DNA of 64,000 bases from Allopseudospirillum japonicum (GTDB lineage: Bacteria; Pseudomonadota; Gammaproteobacteria; Pseudomonadales; Halomonadaceae). Positions 1 through 9,674 of the stretch are shown one piece after another. Under the pieces are notes generated by a model. The model did not search any database and was not told the origin of the DNA. It saw nothing but the letters and a program-made list of their open reading frames with translations. Position numbers and translations under genes: made by a program. The DNA is taken from contig NZ_FNYH01000003.1 of the NCBI RefSeq assembly GCF_900108915.1, positions 62,001 through 126,000 on the forward strand, written 5' to 3'. Numbering within the stretch: the first letter of the stretch is position 1; the number at the start of each line of letters is the position of its first letter.

Positions 1-838
1 AAGGTTGCACTGTGTTATAAGCACGTGCTAAGCGGGTAATAGAATCAAGTAGAATGACAACGTCTTTTTTGTGCTCCACCAAACGCTTGGCTTTTTCAAT
101 GACCATTTCAGCCACTTGCACATGGCGAGCCGGTGGCTCATCAAAGGTAGAAGCAACCACTTCGCCACGTACGGTACGCTGCATTTCGGTCACTTCTTCG
201 GGGCGTTCATCAATTAATAAAACAATTAAATGACATTCAGGATTGTTACGTGTAATCGAATTAGCGATATTTTGTAACATTAAAGTTTTACCCGCTTTTG
301 GCGGGGAAACAATCAAGCCACGTTGGCCTTTACCAATAGGGGAAACAAGATCAATGACACGCGCGGTTAAATCTTCGCTGGAACCATTGCCGACTTCCAT
401 ATATAAGCGGGATTGGGGAAATAAAGGGGTGAGGTTTTCAAATAAAATTTTATGTTTGGCGTTTTCAGGTTTATCAAAGTTAATTTCGTTAACTTTCAAT
501 AACGCAAAATAGCGTTCCCCTTCTTTAGGCGGGCGAATTTTGCCTGAAATCGTATCCCCCTTACGTAAATTAAATCGCCGTATTTGACTGGGGGAAACAT
601 AAATATCATCTGGGCCGGCAAGATAAGATGAATCAGCAGAACGTAAAAAGCCGAAACCATCTTGTAAAATTTCTAGGACACCATCGCCATAAATATCTTC
701 ACCACTTTTAGCATGTTTTTTCAGTATGGTGAAAATAATATCTTGTTTGCGTGAGCGGGCGAGATTGTCGATCCCCATTTCATGGGCGATATCCAGCAGT
801 TCTTGGACTGTCTTTTGCTTGAGTTCGGTAAGATTCAT
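1..838 (-). CDS. rho: Transcription termination factor Rho (partial, C-terminus outside window)
   Basis: Hexameric RNA-dependent ATPase/helicase that ends transcription at Rho-dependent sites. The first 279 residues are visible. They begin MNLTELKQ and include the N-terminal Rho domain, the cold-shock-like RNA-binding domain (DGFGFLRS, then [16 protein letters not shown]), the Walker A segment SPPKAGKT near residue 180, and the Walker B-like stretch [16 protein letters not shown] near the cut end. The gene reads leftward out of the window, so the missing part is an edge effect and not a truncation. It lies downstream of trxA on the same strand, the order known from Pseudomonas and enterobacteria, with a long spacer between them. 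Confidence 0.97.
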   Translation of the reverse strand, partial: MNLTELKQKTVQELLDIAHEMGIDNLARSRKQDIIFTILKKHAKSGEDIYGDGVLEILQDGFGFLRSADSSYLAGPDDIYVSPSQIRRFNLRKGDTISGKIRPPKEGERYFALLKVNEINFDKPENAKHKILFENLTPLFPQSRLYMEVGNGSSEDLTARVIDLVSPIGKGQRGLIVSPPKAGKTLMLQNIANSITRNNPECHLIVLLIDERPEEVTEMQRTVRGEVVASTFDEPPARHVQVAEMVIEKAKRLVEHKKDVVILLDSITRLARAYNTVQP

Positions 839-1419
839 GAGTGCAAAGAGTGATTATTATTGCTCGAGTTGATGGCGTATCGGCACATTGGATTGGGTAG
901 TGGCGGGACATGTATCCATAGAAACTTAACATCCTTAAACACACAAGGGGTAACAGCAAGCGTCTATAATGCAATGACAGCGTAACGCCACAACTAGGAT
1001 CCACACAGCTTAGAGTTTACACTGCAGCGGCTGGGATAAGCGACCGACAATATATATGCTGGTGTTCTTTGTCTACAAAACTTCTAGTCTTGTTTAGAAC
1101 ATCACTAGATTATATTCCAAAGCCAGGTCGCTTGCCTGTCTTTGATATAAGCGGGAACTGTGACTCTGTGAGTGTACGGCTACAACTTAATTAAAGTACC
1201 CTAAATAATCCTAGTTAGCCTGTAGACAGGAAAACTTGGAAGGCCTGTACGAGCCAGAGGGAGATCGGGTATCACTTTAGGGCTGGCTAAACGTAGGCCT
1301 TGAATTTGATTGCATTCGAAGATAACCGAATTTAATACGTATTGCAACTGGCATCCCTGCCATTAAGACTCCCTCACCTTTAATGGAGGAGGGAGCTTAC
1401 AAACGCAACAGCGCATAGA
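839..1419 (-). promoter_or_regulatory. Long trxA-rho intergenic region, probable rho leader
   Basis: 581 bp with no convincing ORF. In E. coli, rho is preceded by a long leader in which Rho attenuates its own synthesis. The position and length here fit that, but I see no sequence motif that proves it. An inverted repeat CTCCCTC/GAGGGAG at 1369-1395, just after trxA, could be a weak transcript end, although it lacks a T-run on the minus strand. Confidence 0.4.
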
Positions 1420-1746
1420 TTAAAGGCTAGCATCCAAAAAAGCCACGAGCTGAGACTTAGATAAAGCACCCACTTTAGTTGCCTCCACTGTGCCATCTTT
1501 AAATAACATCAAAGTGGGGATACCACGAATACCAAATTTAGGCGGGGTATCGCTATTCTCATCAATATTGAGCTTGCACACTTTCAACTTGCCCGCATAC
1601 TCTTTGGCGATATCTTCCAAAACAGGTGCAATCATTTTACAAGGGCCACACCACTCTGCCCAATAATCCACCAACACAGGCATATCGCTTTGCAATACGT
1701 CTTCTTCAAAGGAAGCATCAGTCACGGTATAGATGGCGTCACTCAT
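1420..1746 (-). CDS. trxA: Thioredoxin 1
   Basis: Cytoplasmic dithiol oxidoreductase that reduces protein disulfides and is recycled by thioredoxin reductase. At 108 residues it has the standard length. The active site WCGPCK is intact (Cys33 and Cys36), as are the buried Asp27 and the cis-proline motif GIPT near residue 76. The start ATG follows a GGAG at about 8 nt. It sits upstream of rho on the same strand and is divergent from ppx, an arrangement known in Pseudomonas. Confidence 0.97.
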   Translation of the reverse strand: MSDAIYTVTDASFEEDVLQSDMPVLVDYWAEWCGPCKMIAPVLEDIAKEYAGKLKVCKLNIDENSDTPPKFGIRGIPTLMLFKDGTVEATKVGALSKSQLVAFLDASL

Positions 1747-1814
1747 GGGGATTTACTCCAAAGGCTAATTGTATAAAACAACTAATATAACATTTTTTAC
1801 AGAGAAAAAGCGTG

Positions 1815-1935
1815 GTACTTGCTGGCATTCTAGAGGAGTCTTAGCAAAGCTGACAACCAGCAAAATGTGTCTCTCGTTTGCAAAAGTTGACGTCCTACCC
1901 GCCCTGAAAGGACAGGGGTTCCCGCGCAAAATTAT
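1815..1935 (+). mobile_element. Possible relic of an IS200/IS605-type (TnpB) right end
   Basis: The 485-bp gap between trxA and ppx holds a stretch (core 1888-1927) resembling the GC-rich tail common at the 3' end of tnpB elements: GACGTCCTACCCGCCCTGAA, then a CAGGGG-type return arm and TTCCCGCGC. Two overlapping small stems can be drawn, GTCCT/AGGAC and CCCTG/CAGGG. No tnpA or tnpB coding sequence is present, so at most a decayed end remains. The match is from memory of such ends, not from a search. Confidence 0.35.
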
Positions 1936-2231
1936 TCGAGCGCTTCTTTTAAGGTCAGGTGAGATACTCAAACTTCAAGAAGAAAACGCATCGACAATCG
2001 ACCCATGACACCAAGATGGCAGCATTTGGCGTGATCGCGATATCGACTACCAGTTTGATACAAAGTATGGGACTGAGTGCGCATCTTAGTCATTTTTTTG
2101 TCATAATTGCTCGCTAACTTGTAACACCCACACTTTCAGTCGATGATCTAACCTGCCTGCTAAAAAAATCCAGTATCCGTCACAAGCCGGCCGGCTTGAT
2201 CAACACGGATCTATGATGTGAGGAAACTTGT

Positions 2232-3776
2232 ATGCCCCTAAGTCACGAGCCAAGCGAACAACCAGAACAAGAAGCGCCCCAAGGCATCTTAGAAGATGCA
2301 CCCCTTGCCGCCATTGATCTAGGTTCTAACAGCTTTCATATGGTGTTGGCGCGTGCTGTACAGGGGGAGTTGCGTGTTTTGGAGCGCCTAGGAGAAAAGG
2401 TGCAGCTCGCCGCAGGTTTAGATGAGCACCATTGTCTGACGCCTGAAGCACAAGAACGTGCCCTCGCTTGTTTACAACGTTTTGCGCCTTTTCTTAAAGG
2501 GATTCCCAATTCCAATATCCGTATTGTCGGCACCAATGCCCTACGCGCTGCGCACAATAGCCACGAATTTTTGCCACAAGCAGAAGCTATTTTGGGCCAA
2601 AGTATTGAGATCATTGCCGGCCGTGAAGAAGCACGCCTGATTTATTTAGGGGTTTCACACACACTTGCAGATAATGGCGGCCAGCGTTTAGTCGTTGATA
2701 TTGGTGGTGGTAGTACAGAATTTATTATTGGTGCTAAGTTTGATCCTATTGAGCTAGAAAGCTTACATATGGGTTGTGTTTCCTATATGCAGCGTTTCTT
2801 CCCTGATCAACAAATCAACGCGAAAAATTTTGAACGCGCTGTTGTGGCTGCCCAAAGTGAGCTCCTTAATATTGCCAAACCGTTTAAAAAGTTGGGCTGG
2901 CAACAAGCGGTCGGTGCTTCCGGCACGATTAAAGCCGCTGCCCAGTTATTATTACAACAAGGTTGGGGTGATGGCTCTATTACCGCAGATGGCCTTGCCA
3001 AGTTAACCAAGCTGATTCTTAAATATAAACATGTCAAGGATTTAGATTTTGGTGGTTTAAAGCCAGAACGTGCAGCAGTTTTACCTGCCGGTTTGGCAAT
3101 ACTACAAGCAGTTTTTGTCACCTTTGATTTACAACAGATGTTCTATTCGGAAGGAGCATTGCGCGAAGGCTTACTCTATGACCAAATCGGGCGCAATAAT
3201 CATGAAGATGTACGCGAACGCACAGTCGCAGCCTTGATGGAACGTTACACCATCGACAAATTACAAGCCGCCAATGTTGAAGCCACTGCAGAATTTGCCT
3301 TGCAACAAGTGCGCGAAGTGTGGGGATTAACGCCCACGCATTTGCAACAAAAACTCCGCTGGGCCGCGCGCCTCCATGAAATGGGCCTTGCGATTGCACA
3401 TAGTCAGTTCCACAAACACGGTGCTTACTTGTTGCAATATTCTGATCTTGCTGGTTTTACCAAACCTCAGCAAGCCTCCTTAGCGGCTTTAGTACGTGGT
3501 CATAGACGTAAATTCCCGCTCAGTGATTTTCGTCAACTTAACCCAGGGTTGCAGCCACAATACACCCGTCTTGCTATCTTGCTGCGTTTGGCTGTGTTAT
3601 TGAATCACTCCCGCCCTGAAGCGCCGATTCGTAATTTCCGTCTTAAAGTACAAGCAGAACAAATTATTTTAGAGTTCCCCCCTGAATGGCTTGCAGATCA
3701 ACCTTTACTACAGGCAGACCTTGCCCAAGAAGCTGAATATTTAACGGCTGTAGGTTGGCAATTGAGCTATCAATAG
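2232..3776 (+). CDS. ppx: Exopolyphosphatase (Ppx/GppA family)
   Basis: Hydrolyses inorganic polyphosphate from the chain end; GppA relatives act on pppGpp. The 514 residues carry the ASKHA-fold phosphate loops AAIDLGSNSFHMV near residue 26 and VVDIGGGSTEFI near 155, followed by an HD-like C-terminal helical region (AARLHEMGLAIAHSQFHKHG near 385). The length fits Ppx (about 500) well. The Glu/Pro-rich N-terminal extension of about 20 residues is slightly unusual. ATG is preceded by GAGGAAAC. It stands alone and is divergent from trxA-rho. Ppx is favoured over GppA on context only. Confidence 0.9.
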   Translation: MPLSHEPSEQPEQEAPQGILEDAPLAAIDLGSNSFHMVLARAVQGELRVLERLGEKVQLAAGLDEHHCLTPEAQERALACLQRFAPFLKGIPNSNIRIVGTNALRAAHNSHEFLPQAEAILGQSIEIIAGREEARLIYLGVSHTLADNGGQRLVVDIGGGSTEFIIGAKFDPIELESLHMGCVSYMQRFFPDQQINAKNFERAVVAAQSELLNIAKPFKKLGWQQAVGASGTIKAAAQLLLQQGWGDGSITADGLAKLTKLILKYKHVKDLDFGGLKPERAAVLPAGLAILQAVFVTFDLQQMFYSEGALREGLLYDQIGRNNHEDVRERTVAALMERYTIDKLQAANVEATAEFALQQVREVWGLTPTHLQQKLRWAARLHEMGLAIAHSQFHKHGAYLLQYSDLAGFTKPQQASLAALVRGHRRKFPLSDFRQLNPGLQPQYTRLAILLRLAVLLNHSRPEAPIRNFRLKVQAEQIILEFPPEWLADQPLLQADLAQEAEYLTAVGWQLSYQ

Positions 3777-3908
3777 CAATCAAACACCCCAAGGGCGAGT
3801 GAGTGTACAAAAGTCTGGCTCGCCCCCTTTTGCTCATGCTGCAAGTGCGCTAAAGTGAAACCTCTTCTTCTCTTTTGATACCTAGTGCTTGTTTGCGGAG
3901 TTTGCTCC

Positions 3909-6596
3909 ATGTCACAGATGCGTTATCGCTTCACGCCTGATCTCCAACTTTTTGATTTTGAAGCTTTCCGAACGGCATTAGCAACTGCGCCTCAGCCTAT
4001 CCCTCTTTTTAAAGCCGCGCTGACCCAAGTCCAACAAGGTCTAGATGCGCGCTTTCGTGCTGGTGCAGATATCCGTGATTTAATCCATGGCCGAGCTTGG
4101 TTTATGGATCAATTACTTGCGGCAGCTTGGTATCTATTTGATTGGCCTGATGATCATATTAGCCTGATTGCTGTCGGCGGCTATGGTCGTGGTGAGTTGC
4201 ATCCCAAATCAGATATTGATTTGCTGATTTTATTAGGCGATGAAGAAGATACGCCTTATCGGGAACATATTTCCGCTTTTATTACTTTTTTATGGGATAT
4301 ACGTTTAGATATTGGCCATAGTGTGCGATCTTTGCAAGATTGTATCCGTGAAGCCGCTGCAGATATCACGGTTGCCACCAATTTATTAGAAAATCGCACC
4401 CTCGTTGGTAGTGATCAACTCCGCCAACGTATGGTCGCGAGCCTAGCGCAAGAACATATGTGGCCAAGCGATGCATTTTTTGAGGCCAAATGGCAAGAAC
4501 AAATTAGCCGTCATTATAAATTTAATAATAGTGAATATAATTTAGAACCTAATATTAAAAGCTCCCCTGGTGGCTTACGTGATATTCAAATGATTGGCTG
4601 GGTGGCAAAACGTCATTTTGGGGTTACCAGCTTTGATGATTTAGTCGAACGCAACTTTATTAGTGACACTGAGTTAAGAATTCTCACCCAAGGACAAGCC
4701 TTTTTATGGCAGGTGCGTTATGGATTACATATGTTATCTGGGCGTTCTGAAGATCGATTATTATTTGAATACCAACGCCAATTAGCAGAACTTTTTGGTT
4801 ATAGTGATAATGATGAACGTCTTGCTGTTGAGCAATTTATGAAGCGTTATTATCGTGTGGTCATGTCCTTAGCTGAACTCAATGATGTGTTATTGCAACA
4901 CTTTGATGAGGTCATTTTAAGTGGTCAACATAGCGAAGAAATTACCACCCTCAATAAACGTTTCCGTATTCGCAACGGTTATATTCAGGCCAATAACAGC
5001 CAAGTCTTTGAGCGTCATCCCTTTGCGCTACTAGAAATTTTTCTGCTGATGGCACAAAACCCTGAGATTCAAGGAGTGCGTGCGAGTACCATTCGCGCGA
5101 TTCGCGATCATCGTCATTTAATTGATGAAGTCTTTCGGCAAGATTTACGCAATCTCAGCCTGTTTATGGAACTCTTGCGTTCAGAAGGTGATGTTGCACG
5201 CCAGTTATCACGCATGACTCGTTATGGCGTGTTAGGTAAATATTTACCCGAATTTGGCCATGTGATCGGTTTGATGCAGCATGATCTTTTCCATATTTAT
5301 ACTGTAGATGCGCATACGTTAAAATTGTTAAGATTTTTGCGTGAATTTCAAACTCCAGATGCGCACGAGCGTTTTCCAGTAGCCAGCCAGGTGATTATGC
5401 AACTCCCTAAAATCGAGCTGCTTTACATTGCTGGTTTATATCATGATATTGGCAAAGGGCGCGGTGGTGACCACTCCACCTTGGGAGCAGCAGATGCACA
5501 AGCTTTTTGTCAGCGTCATCATTTATCTGGCCGAGATACGCGCTTGGTTTGCTGGTTGGTCGAGCATCATTTATTAATGTCTATGACCGCGCAAAAACGT
5601 GATATTTCTGATCCAGAAGTGATTCGCGACTTTGCCATCAAAATGCGTGATCAGGTACATTTAGATTATTTATATGTACTGACGGTCGCAGATATTAACG
5701 CGACCAACCCAAATTTATGGAATGGTTGGCGCGCGGCTTTATTACATCAGGTGTACACAGAAACCAAACGTGCGCTAAGACGTGGCCTAGAAAATCCGAT
5801 TGATAAACAAGAATGGATCGAAGAAACCCAGCAAGAAGCCTTAGCTATCTTGCGTGCTTTAGGGGCAGATGAAGCCCAAGTGGCTGTGTTATGGCAACGC
5901 TTAGACGATGATTATTTTTTACAAGATTCGCCCAGTGAAGTCGCTTGGCATACCCAAGGCATCTTACAACATGGTGATAACCCTGACCCTTTAGTGCTCA
6001 TCAGTGCTCCAACCGATGATATGCGTGAGGGCGGGACCAAGGTCTTTATTTATGCACCCGCGGTCGACCATTTGTTTGCAGCAACCGTGGCTGCTATGGA
6101 GCAATTAAACTTAAGTATTCATGATGCACGTATTAGTAGCACTTGCGATCAATACAGCCTAGATACCTACATTGTCCTGGAACAAGACGGCAGTGTGATT
6201 CGTGATCCCGAGCGTTTACAACAGATCCGCGTACGCTTGATTGAAGAATTGGATGATCCCGAAGATTATCCTGTGATTGTACAAAGGCATACACCGCGTC
6301 AGCTCAAGCATTTTACTTTGCCGACGCAAGTGACTATCAGTAATGATCCAAGTAATCAAAGAACCGTGCTTGAAGTCATTACCCCAGATCGTCCCGGCCT
6401 TTTAGCACGTTTGGGACGTTTATTTTTGGAGTTTGGTATTAGTCTACAAAACGCCAAAATTGCTACTTTGGGGGAACGTGTCGAAGACATCTTTTTTATT
6501 ACCGATGCTGACCAAAGCCCAATTAGTGATCCTGAACTGTGCCAGAATTTACAGGCCCATATTTGCGCTGAACTCGACCGACAAGCGAGCCGCTAA
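3909..6596 (+). CDS. glnD: Bifunctional PII uridylyltransferase / uridylyl-removing enzyme
   Basis: Senses glutamine and adds or removes UMP on the PII protein, thereby controlling glutamine synthetase adenylylation and NtrBC. Domains in order: nucleotidyltransferase with GGYGRGELHPKSDIDLLIL near residue 90, a central helical domain with the conserved SPGGLRDIQ motif, the HD domain with LYHDIGKGRGGDHS near 510, and two C-terminal ACT domains (VFIYAP... and TVLEVITPDRPGLLARLG...). About 895 residues, normal for GlnD. I chose ATG 3909 because a GGAG lies 8 nt upstream; an upstream GTG at 3885 adds eight unlikely residues. In many gammaproteobacteria glnD is next to map; here they are about 50 kb apart. 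Confidence 0.96.
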   Translation: MSQMRYRFTPDLQLFDFEAFRTALATAPQPIPLFKAALTQVQQGLDARFRAGADIRDLIHGRAWFMDQLLAAAWYLFDWPDDHISLIAVGGYGRGELHPKSDIDLLILLGDEEDTPYREHISAFITFLWDIRLDIGHSVRSLQDCIREAAADITVATNLLENRTLVGSDQLRQRMVASLAQEHMWPSDAFFEAKWQEQISRHYKFNNSEYNLEPNIKSSPGGLRDIQMIGWVAKRHFGVTSFDDLVERNFISDTELRILTQGQAFLWQVRYGLHMLSGRSEDRLLFEYQRQLAELFGYSDNDERLAVEQFMKRYYRVVMSLAELNDVLLQHFDEVILSGQHSEEITTLNKRFRIRNGYIQANNSQVFERHPFALLEIFLLMAQNPEIQGVRASTIRAIRDHRHLIDEVFRQDLRNLSLFMELLRSEGDVARQLSRMTRYGVLGKYLPEFGHVIGLMQHDLFHIYTVDAHTLKLLRFLREFQTPDAHERFPVASQVIMQLPKIELLYIAGLYHDIGKGRGGDHSTLGAADAQAFCQRHHLSGRDTRLVCWLVEHHLLMSMTAQKRDISDPEVIRDFAIKMRDQVHLDYLYVLTVADINATNPNLWNGWRAALLHQVYTETKRALRRGLENPIDKQEWIEETQQEALAILRALGADEAQVAVLWQRLDDDYFLQDSPSEVAWHTQGILQHGDNPDPLVLISAPTDDMREGGTKVFIYAPAVDHLFAATVAAMEQLNLSIHDARISSTCDQYSLDTYIVLEQDGSVIRDPERLQQIRVRLIEELDDPEDYPVIVQRHTPRQLKHFTLPTQVTISNDPSNQRTVLEVITPDRPGLLARLGRLFLEFGISLQNAKIATLGERVEDIFFITDADQSPISDPELCQNLQAHICAELDRQASR

Positions 6597-6676
6597 CGCG
6601 GGTGATATGTAAGTTGGCACTGTGCTTGCTTGTGGATAAGCTTATTTTTTGTTTTGACTGACGTATTTTTATTCTT

Positions 6677-7195
6677 ATGACGGATTCAAGCCCCAGCACC
6701 ACTTTGCCCTACATTATCGACGTTGAAGCCTCTGGCTTTGGACGAGGCAGTTACCCGATTGAAATTGGGATTGCTCGTCCAGATGGTTCCTTGGCGGCTT
6801 GGCTGATTCGTCCTGAACCAGACTGGCAACACTGGGACCCAAGCGCGCAAGAAATCCATGGCATTAGCCGTAACCAACTGGTGCAAGAGGGTTTGCCCGT
6901 GGCACAAGTGGCCGATGCTTTAAACGAAGAGCTGCGCGGGCAAACTGTATACAGTGATAGCTGGGGATTTGATAGCAGCTGGATTGCCTTGTTGTTCTAT
7001 CATGCACACAGGTTACAAGGCTTTAAAATCGATGCGTTAACCAAGCTTTTAAGTGAGCAACAAACCCAAGCTTGGGGGCAAATGAAACACCAAGTGATCC
7101 AAGAGCTCAAAATCACCCGCCACCGTGCCAGTTCAGATGCCCATATGCTACAACATACTTTTAAGCGTGCGGCCCATGTCCGTAACCAAGTATAA
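6677..7195 (+). CDS. DEDD-type 3'-5' exonuclease-like protein
   Basis: 172 residues with an RNase T/DnaQ-like beginning: YIIDVEASGFGRGSYPIEIG supplies the first acidic pair (DxE) near residue 16. HGISRN near residue 60 is the typical second-motif neighbourhood. DSWGFDSSW near 97 and HRASSDAHM near 150 supply later acidic residues and the H-x(4)-D exonuclease III-type signature. The likely role is trimming or degradation of short nucleic acids; the substrate cannot be told from sequence. It follows glnD after 80 bp and is 11 bp upstream of a small membrane protein, with which it may be co-transcribed. Confidence 0.75.
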   Translation: MTDSSPSTTLPYIIDVEASGFGRGSYPIEIGIARPDGSLAAWLIRPEPDWQHWDPSAQEIHGISRNQLVQEGLPVAQVADALNEELRGQTVYSDSWGFDSSWIALLFYHAHRLQGFKIDALTKLLSEQQTQAWGQMKHQVIQELKITRHRASSDAHMLQHTFKRAAHVRNQV

Positions 7196-7206
7196 GGACA
7201 GCTAAG

Positions 7207-7452
7207 ATGTTAGATTCACTGAAAACCTATGCGTTAGTTTCTCAGCTGATTGGTTTGGTATGCATTGTGGGCTTGCGTACCTATGATGAAAACACCCTGT
7301 ATTGGCAAGCTTGGGTGTTAGTGGTGATGATGCTAATTGCTTTTGCAATTGCCATTGCACGCTTGTATCAAGCAAAAAAGCTCGCCAAAATCCATGCCGA
7401 ACGTCAAGCACGTCTTGCGCAATATCAAGCACAGGACCAGGAAGACGCTTAA
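7207..7452 (+). CDS. Small hypothetical two-helix membrane protein
   Basis: 81 residues, not a family I recognise. Two hydrophobic segments can be seen, about residues 7-24 (weaker) and 36-56 (strong, VLVVMMLIAFAIAIA), followed by a charged Lys/Arg/Gln-rich tail likely to form a helix in the cytoplasm. ATG lies 11 bp after the exonuclease gene and has an AGGACAGCTAAG ribosome-binding region, so the two probably form an operon. Confidence 0.7.
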   Translation: MLDSLKTYALVSQLIGLVCIVGLRTYDENTLYWQAWVLVVMMLIAFAIAIARLYQAKKLAKIHAERQARLAQYQAQDQEDA

Positions 7453-7467
7453 GTGATCTCCTAGCAA

Positions 7468-7490
7468 GCGAGGGCACCTTCTACCCTCGC
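7468..7490. terminator. Hairpin between convergent genes
   Basis: GCGAGGG/CCCTCGC stem with a 9-nt loop just after the small membrane protein gene and before the convergent chemoreceptor gene. There is no T-run, so intrinsic termination is uncertain. Confidence 0.4.
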
Positions 7491-7523
7491 CCAATACAGG
7501 CACGGGTTGATGACGGATTTTTG

Positions 7524-9275
7524 CTAAGTTTGAAACTGCATTGAAGAGTGATGCATCTCGTGAGACAAGCCGCGTAGATTTCTAGCCGCCTGCGCAATTT
7601 GGCTAACTGCCGCGTGAGTTTGTTCAGCCATTTGGGCAATTTGCTCTATTTGATAAGCAAGTTGCTGGCTGACGCCTGCTTGTTCATGGAACGAATCATT
7701 TAATGCTTGGATTGATGTCGCTGTCTGACTGGATTTTTGTGTGACATCACCAATCACATCACGCGCATTTTGTGCCAACTGGCTGCCTGTATGCACCTGT
7801 TCAGCTTGCGACTGAGTAAACTGGTTCGCTTGTGTGGCGCACTGGGTTACTTTTTGAATCATGGTTTGGATTTCTAAGGTCGCACTTGCGGTACGCTCAG
7901 CTAGCTTGCGTACTTCATCAGCAACCACCGCAAACCCTCGTCCTTGTTCACCAGCACGCGCGGCTTCAATCGCAGCATTGAGTGCTAAGAGATTCGTTTG
8001 ATCGGCAATATCGCGAATAATATTGACCACAGAAGCAATTTGCGCCGACATGGCATCGAGTTGGGCCACCGTTTGGCTAGATTCTTGTGCCAATTCTGCA
8101 ATCTTATTAATTTCATCATCTAAACGTTGAATCACAGCTATCGCTTCATTGATTTGCTGTGCCGTATGTGTAGAGCTTTGACTGACCCCTTGGGCTTGTT
8201 CTGAGACATACTCAATACTGGTGCTTAATTCTTCCATCGACGCAGCCATACTTGATGCAGATTGCGATTGCTGCTGGGCGGCACCGCCGATTTGTTCCGT
8301 TGCTGAAGAAAGCTCTGTACTTGCGCCTTCAACTTCTTGCGCCTTATGTTGAATCAAGTGAACCGCGTGACGCAAAGCTGTTTGCATCTGGTAAACATGA
8401 TGCAAAAGACTATCTGTGGTTACTTGTTGCTGTGTTGCGCGCAAATCCCCCGTTGCAATTTGCTTGACCACCTTAAGCACCGCCAGAGGTTCATCACCTA
8501 ATATCTTGATTAATAAACGATAACTATACAAAAGACCCGCAGACAAACCGATCAGATTAATCGCCAAGGCTGTCCATACCCAAGTGGTAGCGGTTTGTTT
8601 GGCATCCAGCGCTTGATCAACAGCACCTTGGGTTCTTTGGTCAAGCAAGACAAAAAACGCATCAATCGGCTGCATAATTTTGGCTTTTTCTTGATGGTAA
8701 GCTTGATCATGCATCAAACGTCGTGCCAGTTCGGGGTCAGGCGGGCCTTGACGGGTAAAGTCACCATTTTCGTCAGCAAAAAGGCCCTTCATTGCTTTCA
8801 TCGCGATGGTTTCTGTCCTAACTAAACCATCAGAATTCGCTTTGGCTTGGTTTAACTTGGCAAACTCAGCGTCAGAAAATCCCGCTTCTTTCATCAAGTC
8901 TAAGAGGGCAACTTGGCGGCCCGATGGGCGAGGTTGATTTTGACCGGCAGCAACAAAATCCCAGTAAATCCGCTCATAAGCCTGAGGCATCGGCTTTTCA
9001 CCATTACGAATTGCTAGAATATCCCAGTATTGTTTTTCGTAGCTATCATCCCCAGTAACGACATAAGTACGTGCTAAACGGGTTAAATCATCTGAACTTT
9101 GGCGGAGCATGTCCGCCAATAAATAGGATTGGTAGCGTTTCGCACTTGCCGCCGCCAGCTCGTCGGAAGCACTTGATAGTTTGGTTAAAGCCCCCAAAAT
9201 CAGTAATAACAAAAGTGTCGAGAAAACAATCAAAGCAAGAAAAATAGCACGCACCCGTACCCCAGACATACTCAC
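7524..9275 (-). CDS. Methyl-accepting chemotaxis protein (helical ligand-binding domain)
   Basis: Inner-membrane chemoreceptor feeding a CheA/CheW array. 583 residues: TM1 about 9-28, a periplasmic region of about 200 residues that looks all-helical ([26 protein letters not shown] type), TM2 about 233-255, then a HAMP domain starting with the [19 protein letters not shown] signature. A signalling domain with the conserved tip [20 protein letters not shown] and [20 protein letters not shown] follows. No methyltransferase-binding pentapeptide is seen at the C-terminus. It is monocistronic and no che or flagellar gene is in the window. The ligand is unknown. Confidence 0.93.
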   Translation of the reverse strand: MSMSGVRVRAIFLALIVFSTLLLLLILGALTKLSSASDELAAASAKRYQSYLLADMLRQSSDDLTRLARTYVVTGDDSYEKQYWDILAIRNGEKPMPQAYERIYWDFVAAGQNQPRPSGRQVALLDLMKEAGFSDAEFAKLNQAKANSDGLVRTETIAMKAMKGLFADENGDFTRQGPPDPELARRLMHDQAYHQEKAKIMQPIDAFFVLLDQRTQGAVDQALDAKQTATTWVWTALAINLIGLSAGLLYSYRLLIKILGDEPLAVLKVVKQIATGDLRATQQQVTTDSLLHHVYQMQTALRHAVHLIQHKAQEVEGASTELSSATEQIGGAAQQQSQSASSMAASMEELSTSIEYVSEQAQGVSQSSTHTAQQINEAIAVIQRLDDEINKIAELAQESSQTVAQLDAMSAQIASVVNIIRDIADQTNLLALNAAIEAARAGEQGRGFAVVADEVRKLAERTASATLEIQTMIQKVTQCATQANQFTQSQAEQVHTGSQLAQNARDVIGDVTQKSSQTATSIQALNDSFHEQAGVSQQLAYQIEQIAQMAEQTHAAVSQIAQAARNLRGLSHEMHHSSMQFQT

Positions 9276-9674
9276 TCCTTTATTATTGTTAACTTTTATT
9301 ACCGCAAAATGTCAGACAATTGATTTTATGCGACCTGCCGATAAAGCGGCAATTATTAATTTTGCACAAATGAATATCAGTCTAAAAAAATATAAATATG
9401 TACAATAACACCTAGGTTGCTGGGTTGATCTGATGAGCAAAGATCTTATCTGCTTATAACTCAGCTATAATGCCGCACACTTTCAGCAAACAGACTTTGA
9501 TCACCTATCAACAACTCACTGTAGGGAACCAAGCCTAGTTCGCTTGATTCTGAATCACGTATTGATGGGTAAAACAGATTCTTTCTTGATACATCTTACT
9601 TCATCCATCACAGATCCAGGTTTGACGGGGTGTTTGACCCCAGTGGAATAGAACCCAAATACAGGTAAAGACCT
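9276..9674 (+). promoter_or_regulatory. Intergenic region with putative rseP promoter and leader
   Basis: 399 bp between the divergent chemoreceptor gene and rseP. A consensus -10 TATAAT lies at 9466-9471 with no strong -35. If it is used, rseP would have a 5' leader of about 200 nt containing a GGGGT/ACCCC hairpin at 9627-9641. The left part is AT-rich and holds nothing else I recognise. Confidence 0.35.

Noticed and set aside
1769-2008. 79-codon ORF between trxA and ppx
   Set aside because: No ribosome-binding site and no protein-like pattern; it crosses the possible IS end.
9337-9344. GCCGATAA, the -10 of a flagellar sigma-28 promoter, near a chemoreceptor gene
   Set aside because: It points away from the chemoreceptor and has no TAAA box at the right distance.
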